Below, piece after piece: positions 32,680-43,071 of a stretch of 64,000 nt of DNA (its first letter is position 1; each line of letters opens with the position of its first letter). The notes below the pieces were generated by a model. It was not told the origin of the DNA and did no database searches. It saw only the letters and a program-made list of their open reading frames with translations. This DNA is from Fagopyrum homotropicum (taxonomy: Eukaryota; Streptophyta; Magnoliopsida; Caryophyllales; Polygonaceae), in NCBI GenBank assembly GCA_033239125.1, contig BSWB01000004.1, positions 59,023,501-59,087,500 on the forward strand. The letters run 5' to 3'. The position numbers and the translations under genes are program-made.

Positions 32680-34262
32680 AACTCACTAGACGGCGGTGGG
32701 GCGGCTGAAACTGTCAATCGACATAGCTCATCACTGCGGTGGAGGCGGTGGTTGAAACGGGTAGAAGTCGGAGCTGAAGTTCCGCCCAAACTGTTGGCGG
32801 TAGATATCCCTCATCATCGGATCATGCTCATCAGCCCGTACATCTCGAGCGTCCTGGCGGATCTCCAAATTGCTGACTCTCCTGGAAAGGTCGGTAGCCC
32901 ACTCCGGTAGCTGCTCATACCATGCCGGTGCCTCGCCGTACCATGCAGGTGCATCCTGTGGGGCCGGTGCTGCTGGTGCTGTGCATACCATGGTGGCGGA
33001 GCTCCCATCCACTCCGGTTGTGCTCCATACCAAGCGGGAGGAGTATTCATCCATGTCGGTCTCTCGCTCACACTAGCACGGCGAGAGGAAGAAGCACCGG
33101 AAGGTCTAGAAGAGCGGGGAGACTGTCTAGGTAGGTCCGGGAAGAAGTCCGGCTGATCCGGAAAGGTACCAAAATCCTGCTCATCACCTCCTCCTATATC
33201 CTCATTAACATCAGCAGCTGGAATCTCATCGGGGGTGTAGGGAGGTGCTGTTAACCTATTCGCATGCATAGCAGCGAAAGTCTCCTTCCAATTATGGCGT
33301 CCCGCCATAATGGAATACTCAGGAAGCCATGGTATGCCTCAACCTCCTCTATCCTCTCATGGCATAGCAGCAGTAGGTGGACCTCAGTGTCTAGGAAAGA
33401 TCATACTCCTAGTCATAAGGCTCTTGAGACCGAAAGGTCTCGCCGCTATCCTAGTGCATGCGGAGCAATCAATCCCAAGCTGCGTAGCTATGTGGGTAAC
33501 CATCCCACCATACCCAATGTTCCCGGCCCTCTTGTACTTAAGCTTACTAATGGTGGAGGCTAAGAGGGTGGCACAATCGGCGGGTCTACCGTGTAGCATA
33601 GCGTAGAGAAGGAATAGCTCATCGGTCTGTATCTTTTGGGGGGTCTCGGTCCTAGGGAATTGGCACTCGGAAAGGACCCTATGAGCTATCTTCAAGGCTA
33701 AGTGGTAGATGAGCTTAGCCTTGGTGTCAGCTGGCTGCCAGCGGTCCTCGCCAGCGTAAATCATAGCTATGTCCTCCCAAAAGTCCATAGTGTATACACC
33801 GCTAGGGAAACGTCTGTTAAAGGTCTCATGGAACCCAAAGAAGGCTCCAAACTACTGGATGGAGAACTCATAATCCGTCTCCATCAATCTAAAGGATACC
33901 GTCCTATCGACGTGGCTATGTTCGAAGGAAATAACAAACTCCCTCGTAATCTCCTCATATGCATCCGCTCTAATAGCGGAGAAAACAATCAGTCCGGCTC
34001 TATTCAAGAGCCATGTAAAATCATTCACCACATTAAGTGGCTCCAACTCCTCAAGCAAGAGGTATCTAGGTCCTATGACCGGTCTCTCCTCGATCTTTTC
34101 TAAAGCATCGAGATAGTTTGGGTGAATGGTTGGGATTCTAGGGCGTGGAGGTGATGGTGGTTCACTAGGAGGGGCTTGGGAAGAAGATGAACTTTCACCC
34201 TTTCTCTTCTTTTTCTTTCCTGCACTTCTCGTGAACATTTTCTCAATTCCAGAAAAAACCAC
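32680..34262 (-). pseudogene. Athila ORF3 (env position) of B, interrupted
   Basis: Minus strand from the ATG at 34262: a basic Ser/Pro-rich start (KKKKRKGESSSSS), then RIPTIHPNYLDALEKIEERPVIGPRYLLLEEL, a stop (TAG) near 33852 where C reads on, then DFWEDIAMIYAGEDRWQPADTKAKL, ETPQKIQTDELFLLYAMLHGRPADCATLLAS and NIGYGGMVTHIATQLGI. The C-terminal tail (33308-32680) is acidic, then Pro/Trp-rich (PTWMNTPPAWYG repeats). It lies downstream of integrase, where Athila-type elements have an extra ORF. No signal peptide or membrane segment is visible, so I do not call it an envelope protein. The central part recalls plant transposon-associated proteins of unknown function. Function unknown. Confidence 0.65.
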
Positions 34263-34870
34263 GGTTTGTTCTTAGGTTTCCACGGCCATGGAAGTTCCAG
34301 AGACCGTGATTCGTCTCTGACTTGCTCAAATCTCAACAAAATCAACAGCAAACTCAGCAGAACTTCTCCTAGACTAATTCCAATCTCAACCCTATGCAAT
34401 TTCTCTAAGTTCTTGTGAAAATTTAGCCCAAATTGACAAAGAAGAGAAGAAGAGTAAAAACCTAGGATTTTGGATCTTTGAATCCAAATTCTGCCTTCTG
34501 GAGGGATTGTTCACTTGTTTTGTCGATTGGATCTTGTAGAGGAATGAAAATGCTCCACTTTAGCACCAAGAATCGTTTGAAACGATTACCGAATGAGGAT
34601 TTGCGAGAGGTGGAGATTTTTCAGAGTTTAGGGCATGGAAAGGGGCGTGGAAAGGGGCGTGGAAGAGGGAATAAGGGTGTTTTTGTGAAGGAAGGTGGTT
34701 TATATAGTGGTCGTAAAATTTTTTGAAAATCACGGTCACTCGGGGGTTTCCACGGCCGTGGTTTTGTACGGACCCGTGGTTTTTAGTGATTTTTCTCAGA
34801 TTTTGAAGAATTACGGTCATTGTAGCCTCCACGACCATGGTTTAGGGCGTGGAACTCTTTGTAATGTGCC
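34250..34870. repeat. Motif-rich spacer upstream of ORF3 in B
   Basis: No coding frame is supported. Motif copies: TTCCACGGCCATGGAA near 34279, three GGGCGTGGAA-type copies at 34633-34668, exact CCACGGCCGTGG at 34750-34761, ACCCGTGG, and TCCACGACCATGG followed by TTTAGGGCGTGGAA at about 34830-34857. Confidence 0.8.
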
Positions 34871-35029
34871 AAAATCCGAGTTTCGTCAATTTCTTCCAAC
34901 TTTTTCCTTTCCCGTTGCCTATTCCATTGCTCCTACATCCAAAAACACAACATACCAGAAGGTATCGAGGGCAAAACAAAACAAAAACATCTAGACTAAT
35001 ATAATCTACGAATGTAAAAACAAAATCAT

Positions 35030-35100
35030 AAGTGCAATACCTTGGGTTGCCTCCCAAGAAGCGCTTGCTTAAGGTCCGTAGCTAGACCATACTTGCACTT
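35030..35100 (-). promoter_or_regulatory. Two-hairpin module after pol (B copy), closed by an outer stem
   Basis: CTTGGG-6-CCCAAG at 35041-35058 and GGTC-8-GACC at 35073-35088. AAGTGCAA (35030-35037) and TTGCACTT (35093-35100) form a perfect 8-bp outer stem, giving a three-way shape. It starts right at the pol stop codon. Confidence 0.6.
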
Positions 35101-35995
35101 ATTCGACTGCGGTAGGTGCGAACTCCTCAGCTTGGAGTTCCGTTGAGTACTTCTTGAGTCGTTGACCGTTCACCTTGAAGCTTCCGCCCTTTTCACCCCA
35201 TACTTCAACTGCGCCATGGGGAAAAACATGTTTTATTAGATAAGGTCCGGTCTAACGAGATTTAAGCTTACCTGGAAAGAGCCAAAGTCTCGAATTGAAG
35301 AGGAAAACTTGATCTCCTTCCTTGAGGTCCTTTGGAATGATATGTTTATCATGCCAACGCTTCGCTCTCTCTTTGTAGATCTTGGCGTTCTCGTAGGCGT
35401 TTAAGCGAAGTTCTTCAAGCTCGTTAAGGTCCAAAAGGCGCTTCTCGCCCGCTTCCTTCATGCTGAAGTTCAACCACTTTACCGCCCAATACGCCTTATG
35501 TTCCAACTCTACCAGTAAGTGACAAGACTTCCCATACACAAGGTTGTATGGTGTCGTTCCTATGGGAGTCTTGTATGTAGTCCGGTATGCCCACAATGCG
35601 TCATCTAGCTTCAAAGACCAATATTTCCTTGTCTTCGAAACTGTTTTCTCTAGGATTCCTTTAAACTCCCGGTTCGAAATCTCCACTTGTCCACTCATTT
35701 GTGGATGGTAAGGGGTGGCGATCTTGTGAGTCACCCCATACTTAGCTAGTAGAGCTTCGAATCGTCGGGCAATGAAGTGAGAGCCTCCATCACTAATGAT
35801 AGTCCGTGGTGTCCCAAATCATGGGAAAATAGTCTTGTTAAAGAACTTAACCACAACCATGGCATCATTAGTGGGAGAGGCAATTGCTTCAACCCATCTC
35901 GAAACATAATCTACAGTTACAAGTATGTATTGGTTTCCACAATATGCTGGCCCATGAAGTCTACTCCCCAAACGTCAAAGATCTCTACCTCCTGA
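35098..35995 (-). pseudogene. pol: Integrase of B, broken
   Basis: The first Asp lies in WGVDFMG (about 35960). A short deletion near 35940 then shifts the frame. A TGA falls in the following segment near 35820 where C has an Arg codon (FP.FGTP). The second Asp (IISDGGSHF, about 35790) and the Glu (GQVEISNREFKGILEK, about 35660-35700) are present. The C-terminal barrel stops at 35252 (TAG in place of a Trp codon, SR.TGP) and the last residues run to a TAA near 35098. The D,D-E residues remain, but the protein cannot be made in one piece. Confidence 0.88.
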
Positions 35996-37143
35996 ATGTT
36001 GTTAAGAGGCATTTCGTTTCTCCTAGATATGTTCTCTGTTCTTTGACAAGCATCGCAGTAGGAAACAAAGGTTTGCACATCTTTAAATAAAGTGGGCCAA
36101 AAGAATCCAGATTGCAATACCTTAGCGCTAGTCTTGTTCGAGCTAGCGTGTCCTCCACAAGGTAGTGAATGACAATGACGGATGACACTTTGCATCTCGT
36201 CTTCCGGCACACATTGTCGAATGATGCCGTCAGGACCTCTCTTGAAGAGGAGAGGTTCATTCCAAAAGTATTCCCGGACATCCTTAAAGAACTTCTTCCT
36301 TTGTGCATAGGATAATCCGGGTGGTATTTCCTGGCAGACCAAATAGTTAACTAAATCAGCAAACCATGGTTCGTTACCTTTAGTGATCTTGTCGATGCAC
36401 TCCTCTATGATGTATAAATGCTCGTCCGGAAAGGAGTCATCTATAGGTAGATTGTCGTCCTCTAGATGTGGTAGACGACTCAAATGATCCGCAACAGAAT
36501 TTTCTGAACCCTTCTTGTCACGGATCTCTAGATCAAATTCTTGTAAGAGAAGAATCCATCTAATCAGCCTTGGTTTCGCATCCTTCTTTGCAAGTAGATA
36601 CCGGATCGCAGCATGTTCCGTGTATACAATCACCTTTGCACCTACAAGATAAGAACGAAACTTTTCAAATGCATAAACAATAGCTAGAAATTCTTTTTCA
36701 GTAGTGACGTAGTTAAGCTGCGCTTCTTCTAGCGTCTTGTTAGCATAGTAGATAGCATGGGTTCGTCCTTCCTTCTTTTGCCCAAGCACAGCTCCTATAG
36801 CTACGTCACTTGCATCACACATAACCTCGAATGGAAGATTCCAATCCGGGGGTAGAATGATCAGGGGTGAGATTAGAGCTTCCCGAATCTTATGAAACAC
36901 ATCTAAGCACTCCTGAGAGAAATCAAAAACTGCATCCTTCATCAATAGATTAGTAAGCGGTTTTGATATCTTAGAGAAATCCTTTATAAAACGTCTATAA
37001 AATCCAGCATGTCCTAGAAAGTTTCTTATCCCCTTCACCAAAGATGGAGGAGGGAGCTTTTCTATAGTTTCTATCTTAGCCTTATCTACTTCAATCCTTC
37101 TACTAGAGATCAAGTGTCCTAGTACAATGCCTTCTTTCACCAT
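35917..37143 (-). pseudogene. pol: RT thumb, RNase H and integrase finger of B
   Basis: A 408-codon open stretch on the minus strand. RT end: GIVLGHLISSRRIEVDKAKIETIEKLPPP, FLGHAGFYRRFIKDFSKISKPL. RNase H: CDASDVAIGAVLGQ (first Asp), EKEFLAIVYA (Glu), YTEHAAIRYLL, where C has YTDHAAIRYLL, so the third catalytic Asp is Glu. Then ENSVADHLSRLPHLE and the HHCC finger HCHSLPCGGHASSNK ... YCDACQRT. It ends in the frameshift described for integrase. It is separated from the upstream part by a TAG at 37159-37161. Confidence 0.9.
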
Positions 37144-37158
37144 AAATTGACACTTCTC

Positions 37159-39990
37159 CTAATTAAGAACTAGGTTAGTGTCGTCACACCTTTGTAGAAC
37201 AAGAGAAAGGTTACAAAGACAATTATCGAAAGAGGAACCATAAACAGAAAAGTTATCCATGAAAACCTCCATGATTTCCTCTATGTACTCCGAGAAGATA
37301 GCCATCATGCACCTTTGGAAGGTGGCTGGGGCGTTGCAGAGCCCGAACGGCATTCTCCTATAAGCAAACGTACCCCACGGGCACGTGAACGTGGTCTTTT
37401 CTTGATCGTCCGGATGTATCGGGATCTGAAAGAAACCACTATAACCGTCAAGATAACAGAAATGTGAGTGTTGTGCTAACCTCTCAAGCATTTGATCGAT
37501 GAATGGTAATAGAAAGTGGTCCTTCCTCGTTGCGTTGTTTAGCTTGCTGTAGTCTATGCACATCCTCCATCTCGTCACGGTTCTTGTAGGAATGAGCTCA
37601 TTGTTCTTATTGGTGATGACCGTCATTCCTCCCTTCTTTGGAACAACCTGTACGGGACTCACCCACTTGCTATCGGAGATAGGGTAGATGATACCTGCAT
37701 TAAGTAGTTTAAGAATTTCCTTCTTGACAACCTCCTTCATGGTCGGATTTAACCGCCTTTGAGGTTGTCGTGAAGTCCTAAAGTCTTCTTCCATTAGGAT
37801 CTTATGCATGCATAGTGAAGGCTTAATTCCTACTAGATCCTCTATAGTGTAACCTAAAGCTTTCCTATGTTTCTTTAGAACAACCATAAGCTTACTATGT
37901 TCATCTTCACTTAGATCGGAACTAACAATTACCGGAAAGGTAGAATTAGATCCTAGAAATGCGTACCTTAGATGTGCGGAAAGTGGCTTCAATTCCATCA
38001 CTATTGGAGTCTCTAGTGGCTCTTGAGGAGTGTCCAATGTTTCCTTAGAAGTCTCTAAGGGTATAGAAGTTGTTGGAGAAGAATCAAGAGAAGTGGTCAA
38101 AAGAACGTAATTGTTCTCAGATTTTCCCAAAATCACGGCACCTCTGTTTCCTCCACGGCCGTGGTTTAGGGCATGGAAATCAATTACAGCACCTCTGATA
38201 GTTCCACGGCCGTGGTTTTGGCCGTGTAACTTACTGGAGTCCTCTGAATAGCTAATTACGGTCATGTTGGTGGGAACCACGGCCGTGGAATAGCACGACT
38301 GGCCGTGATTCCTCACGTTTTCTAACCCATCGTTGATTTTTTCAAACTCCTCTTCATGTACTTCCTTTTGCTCCTCTAAAGCTTCAATTTCCTCATTGCA
38401 TTCCTCTTCCTCTCCTATGTCCATAATGCTCATGGTGATCACTTTTTGCAAAGGATCTTTGAAGAAAATCGAACTGACTTCTTCTCTAGATAGCTCTTCG
38501 TCATGGATATTAAATATGTCCTCTTCAAGAGTTGGTTCTTTCATCAAAGTGGAAAGAACGAACTCTACCTTTTCCTCTCCTATGTCGAAGGCGAGTCTAG
38601 CATTCTTGCAATCCACCACACAACCGGATGTTGCAAGAAACGGTCTTCCGAGTATGATCGGGACCGGACTATCTGCAGGAATGTCAAGCACAACAAAATC
38701 TATTAGAACATAGAACTTACCAAGCTTGACCGGGACGTCTTCAATGACACCGACGGGACGAGTTATGGATCGATCCGCCATATATAACGTCATCTTCACC
38801 GGTTTAGGCTCGCCTAGACCGATCTTCCTGCACAATACAAGCGGAATGATGTTAACGCTTGCTCCTAAATCACATAATGCATCGTATGTGACATCTCCTA
38901 CTCCGATTGGGACACAAAATGACCCCGGATCTTTCAGCTTTGGGGGCATCTTTTCCTTCATCGTTTTGATGAGATCCGACGATTCCGAACTCATCTTGAC
39001 TTCTCCAAAATTTTCCAATTTCCTCTTGTTAGAGAGGATCTCCTTTAAGAACTTTCCATATGCCGGCATACCTACAATTGCATCAATGAAAGGTATATTA
39101 ATATGCAGTTTGCTCATGAGTTCAATGAACTTACCGAATTGCTTGTCTAGACGTGCTCTTGCTCTAGATTGTGGGAATGGTAGGGGAGGTTTGTAAGCTG
39201 GAGGAGGAATGTAGATGTCTTCCTTCTCCTTCCCATTTTCCTTCTCCTTTTCGACGGGAACTTCCACAAACTTGGGCTGCGGGTCGGTGGTTGTTGCTCC
39301 GCTCCTAGTTGTGATAGCCATCACCCTTCCTTTTGGGTTATCTTCCGTCTTTCCTGGAAGTTTTCCTTGATTTCTAGGAACTTCCTCAGCATTGCTGAAC
39401 ATTTGGTTTTCTAAAACCTTTTGGGCTTTATCAACCTTAGTGATGTGACTCTCCAATTGCAGCTTTCCCAAGATCGTTTCCAAGATGGGATCGGGCTTTT
39501 CTTTCCCCGAAGTGCTTCCACTATTAGATGTTTGCCCCTGGCATTTCAAAGGAATGGAAGAAGAAGATGGTGGAGTTAGTAAATTTCCTGAATTGGGATA
39601 AGAATTACCGGAGTTTTGTTGTTGGTTGGAACGCCAATTGTTGTTGTTTGAACCCCTATTGTTGTTCCAATTGTTATTCCGGTTGTTGTTGTTCCAATTG
39701 TTCTGGTTGTTTTTCCTGTTGTTGCGATTGGTGTTCTCATTCCCATTGTGGTTATTGTTGTTTCCTAAATAACCAACATCTTGCTCCTTAGGCTTTGGAA
39801 AGCTAGCCTTGATGACTTCATTCAATTCTTTAATCTCGGTGTTGAGAGAAAAGATTTGAAATTGAGCAGCTTGTGTTAGCTTTGCTCCTTGCTCCACTCG
39901 ATTAGCTTCTACTTTCCGGTGAGAGTATTTCTCAATGACTCGGGCTTGCTTCTCAATGAAGTCCCAAGCGTCATCTTCCCTCATGTCCAT
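37159..39990 (-). pseudogene. pol: Gag C-terminus, protease and RT of B
   Basis: A 943-codon stretch on the minus strand. Order: Gag C-part with Asn-rich region (about 39770-39600, NNNNWNNN type), linker with AITTRSG (about 39320), protease with active site CDLGASVNIIP (about 38880) and ILGRPFLATSGC (about 38640), an acidic linker, the motif cluster 38130-38315 that reads as NHGRG repeats, then RT (MELKPLSAHLRYAFLG; WVSPVQVVPKKGG; RMPFGLCNAPATFQR). The RT catalytic box reads VFMDNFSVYG (about 37250-37275): the second catalytic Asp is Asn. The stretch stops at NLVLN.EK, where C has Trp. Confidence 0.92.
38130..38315. repeat. Palindrome cluster inside the B protease-RT linker (coding)
   Basis: Three exact CCACGGCCGTGG copies at 38153-38164, 38204-38215 and 38277-38288, each with nearby ATCACGG or ATTACGG and GGGCATGG or GGCCGTG half-copies. 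In the polyprotein they give repeated NHGRG peptides. Confidence 0.92.
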
Positions 39991-41012
39991 GAATGTGCCA
40001 CATGAAAGGACTTGGAGCTTGAATTGTGTTTCACATCCAGCCCCTTATAGTATATCTCCAATAACTCCAATTTAGAAATTCCATGGTGTGGGCAATCCAA
40101 TAGTCAATCCTGAAATCTTTCCCAAGACTGAAACAAACGTTCATTAGATATCATAGAAAAAGCATTAATTTTACCTTTCAACTCCGCTGTCTTGGATGGC
40201 GGAAAGAATTTGGTTAGGAACTCCGAAGAAAGATCCTCCCATGTGTTGAGTCTTCCATTTGGAAGAGCTTGATACCAAGATAAAGCTTTCCCTTTTAAGG
40301 AGAAAAAGAATGGCTTGATCTTGTAATTGTTGGTGGTTGCATTCTTTGGCTTCATTGTCTCCATCAAGATCTCAAAATTCTGTAAATGTTGATGTGGAGA
40401 TTCGACACTCGTATCTCGAAACTGGCTTTGGCGAACGATGGTAATAACTTGTGGGTTGAAGCTAAACCCCTGAATATCGTCAGCATCAAAGTTCACACCT
40501 AGTCGGCGTGGTTGCTGAATTGGATCCATTCTTTGGCCAAGAGTTCTTGGCTCTTCATCTACACGAGTGGTTCTCGCACCCCCAGCCGGGATACGGTAAT
40601 TGGGGGCCGGTCTTGGATTATTCTGGTTCGCATTGATCGTTGGATCAATTTCCTCTAGTGATGGCATGGAGGAGTCGCTCTCTTCATCGGAGGAGTCGGT
40701 TTTAACCGATCTTCTTGGTTTCCTTCTCTTTTTCTTCTTGGAATCACTCATCTCCAGCCTCATTTGAAGCATCATGTCCTTGAGCTCATCAATTTGCAAT
40801 TGGTGACGCTCCGATTCTTCCTTGCGAGTCTTCTCACTCCATCTAAGTCGAGCTTCGGAATCCTCCAACTCTGCTTGGATATCCCTCTCTTTACTTTCAA
40901 CCATCTTTCTTTCTTTGAGCTTCTTTCTCAAAGTCTTCTCAAGTTCTTGATCAAGAGGTAAGAGGTCTTTGTTGGTGTTAGACCTGCGCATATACCTAAG
41001 ATAACCTTGCAA
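39991..41012 (-). pseudogene. gag: Gag of B, broken
   Basis: The ATG at 41012 starts a 302-codon stretch on the minus strand. A charged coiled-coil-like N-part (LDQELEKTLRKKLKERK ... RHQLQIDELKDMMLQMRLEM) is followed by a basic patch KKKKRRKPRRS, an acidic Ser-rich part, EEPRTLGQRMDP, and the gag domain (LKGKALSWYQALPNGRLNTWEDL, EFLTKFFPPSKTAELKGKINAF). It meets a TGA at 40104-40106. A one-base deletion near 40040 precedes the next frame (MDMREDDAWDF). No zinc knuckle is present, as in C. Confidence 0.9.
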
Positions 41013-41094
41013 ATATCACTCAAAAGAGATATCAAATGACAAGAGCAAAGCTCCCAAGCTTGACAATCGATAACCGAATTCGGCCTAAACCAAA

Positions 41095-41112
41095 TCCCCG
41101 GCAACGGCGACA
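41095..41112 (-). promoter_or_regulatory. Primer-binding site of B (tRNA-Asp type)
   Basis: TGTCGCCGTTGCCGGGGA on the minus strand, six bases from the LTR. It differs from the tRNA-Asp complement (TGGCGCC...) at one base. Confidence 0.88.
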
Positions 41113-42221
41113 AAAACTTGTTCGCTCCTAAGCGTGCGTGCAATCAAGCTTTAAATTTATAAGACTAGAATCAAGCAAGCGAACCCGTAGTGTACGGATC
41201 GGCGTAGTAAAGCAAGAATTCCAGAGTGTTGAACTCAGGGATTTGGGGGGAAGAAATTCAGTTCGCAAATCGTCAAACAAGTAAATGTAATAAGCTTTGC
41301 AAATATTGGGAAAACTACAACCCTAAAGATCCAAGTATCTAATTGTGGCAATCGATTCAAGATATACTAAAGAACTAAGGACAAAGTTAAGAGTTGCAAA
41401 GGTATGCTAAGGTAAAGCAATGTACGGTAAAGTTCCAAGGCTTTATATGACTTATCTAAAGACACTCTCTATAAAGGTTGTTGAGGATCCAGTATAGAAA
41501 GGATCTATGGACAAGAATTAATCTCAAATACCCAAACTTGTAACCCAACGATCAAAACTAACTAAAACGATTGAGGTTGTGACACTCGAAATCGAAATAG
41601 AGGGTGATGAGTCTCACTACTACCTAGAAAAGGGTAAACCAAGACTAGATTAAAGCTAATCTTTAACCTTGGATCAAAGTAAATGAAAAGTTCGTAAACT
41701 AGGATAAATCACGGGTAGATCTTGAGTTCCACGGCCGTGGAAGTCCAAGAACAGACCGTGATTTGTGTTCGTCGACGAGATCTCTCTAACTCTCAGGGTC
41801 CAATCAATTTACGATCGATCTATAATCATCTAAGCCACAACTATCAATCCTTCACCTTAGAATTGCTAAAGCGTTTTAGCCAATAACCATTGTCAGAATA
41901 TCAAAAATCAAATTAAGAAGAATGAAAGATGAAAACCCTCGGAAACTCAAATATAACTAAAAGTCAATCTCAAATTCAAAACACAAATTAGAATACTCAA
42001 TGGATTCTGAATATAACACAAAACCTCACAATGATCTAGGGTAAATACGAAGAACAAGTTGTCAATCCGTCTTCAATATCAAAACCTAAGAAAAGGGCGC
42101 AACATCCGCCACACACAATCTTCGGGAATCCAAATTGCCGGCGCTTCCGCTAAATTCCTCACGAAAACCCTAATGCTAACTCTCCCCAAAACGAGGTTGC
42201 TGAAAACTCCCTCCTCCCACC

Positions 42222-42229
42222 TTTTTATA
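42222..42229 (-). promoter_or_regulatory. TATA box of the B 5' LTR
   Basis: TATAAAAA on the minus strand. The copy in the 3' LTR is conserved near 30830. Confidence 0.65.
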
Positions 42230-42304
42230 CGTAGAGTAAGAGATATCTCTCAGCCCAAATACGTAGATGATGTGGCAATAAATGATTCGTCAAAAGATTG
42301 CCTA

Positions 42305-42462
42305 AATCACGGTCTTAAGGGATTCCACGACCGTGGTTTAGGGCGTGGAATTGGATTACGGTGTCTCTCATCTTCCATGACCGTACTTTAGGCCGTGTAA
42401 CTCACTGGAATGCTCCACGCTCATGATTGCCAAGATCCACGGCCGTGGTTTAGGGCATGGAA
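42305..42462. repeat. Palindrome cluster in U3 of the B 5' LTR
   Basis: ATCACGGTC, TTCCACGACCGTGG followed by TTTAGGGCGTGGAA, TTCCATGACCGTAC, TCCACGCTC, and the exact CCACGGCCGTGG (42437-42448) followed by TTTAGGGCATGGAA. It ends about 75 bases upstream of TATA. Confidence 0.88.
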
Positions 42463-42758
42463 GTGTAGATTGCTTGTGGTTTCCTTTGTGTCGTGTCATT
42501 CTTCATCCTAGCTCCTTCTTTAGCTTCCTTGATGTATTCCTAATCCTCGGATATGCTCAAATCCTCTCTTATCTCTCTCAAGTGGTCCGGTTTGAGCTCT
42601 TATTCACCTATAATCAACACAAAGCTAATGTAGACCTCCATATCGAAAATATAGATAAACAAGCTAACAAATGCTTCAATGCCTTATCTACGAACACAAT
42701 AATGAATGAAAAGCAACTAGAATAAGTGCCTATAATATCGCAATATTTCATGCTAACA

Positions 42759-42980
42759 GTGGGGTGGTGGTGGATTGGCGGAGCTTCCGCCTACTTCATA
42801 AACAGCCTTGGGATCGAATCTTATACGGGACTCGGATCGAAGGGCCGTACTTGACTTTGCTTCCATCTGCTCAAGTCGTTTGTCCATGTTGGACATTTTG
42901 GTCACTATCTGCTTGAGTACGTCCGCTATATCCGGCACGTTGTCCTTTTGAGAACTACGTGGACTATCTCTTTCTGACAT
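42759..42980 (-). pseudogene. gag: Gag N-terminus of R
   Basis: The ATG is at 42980 (minus), reading MSERDSPRSSQK, then a short amphipathic helix VLKQIVTKMSNMDKRLEQMEAK, then YEVGGSSANPPPP at the junction with B. It is preceded by about 90 bases of leader and the truncated 5' LTR. The B TSD GTGGG (42759-42763) falls within the proline codons. Confidence 0.85.
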
Positions 42981-43071
42981 CTATACCAACACGCACAATA
43001 ACAACAAACTTGTTAATTTTGAGGAATCGAAATACCTTTCTCATTTTCTCTCGCACTCACGATGTTTTCGC

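Larger units (their letters stand above)
29727..42758 (-). mobile_element. Athila retrotransposon B, full length, defective
   Basis: 13,032 bp with perfect TSD. LTRs at 29727-31365 and 41119-42758 both read TGTTCG...GCTAACA on the + strand. Minus-strand order: 5' LTR, tRNA-Asp primer site, gag, protease, RT, RNase H, integrase, two-hairpin module, motif-rich spacer, ORF3, stem-loop with internal purine tract, conserved block, polypurine tract, 3' LTR. The LTR copies show many more differences than those of C, so B is clearly older. At least five stops and two frameshifts lie in gag-pol. Confidence 0.95.
41119..42758 (-). repeat. 5' LTR of Athila B
   Basis: 1640 bp. TATAAAAA on the minus strand at 42222-42229 is the likely TATA box. 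The U3 palindrome cluster at 42305-42462 lies just upstream of it, and a lone exact palindrome (41729-41740) about 490 bases downstream. Confidence 0.93.

Noticed and set aside
32680..34262. Calling ORF3 a retroviral envelope protein
   Set aside because: I see no signal peptide, no hydrophobic membrane segment and no fusion-peptide-like stretch. Position alone is not enough.
38153..38175. TTTAGGG next to the palindromes as telomeric DNA
   Set aside because: Only one heptamer per unit and never in tandem. A telobox-like protein site remains possible but is not shown.
38333..39196. Long + strand frames of 126 and 156 codons, and similar ones at 56564-57232
   Set aside because: They are mirror readings of conserved protease sequence on the opposite strand. 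The minus-strand frames carry the known motifs.
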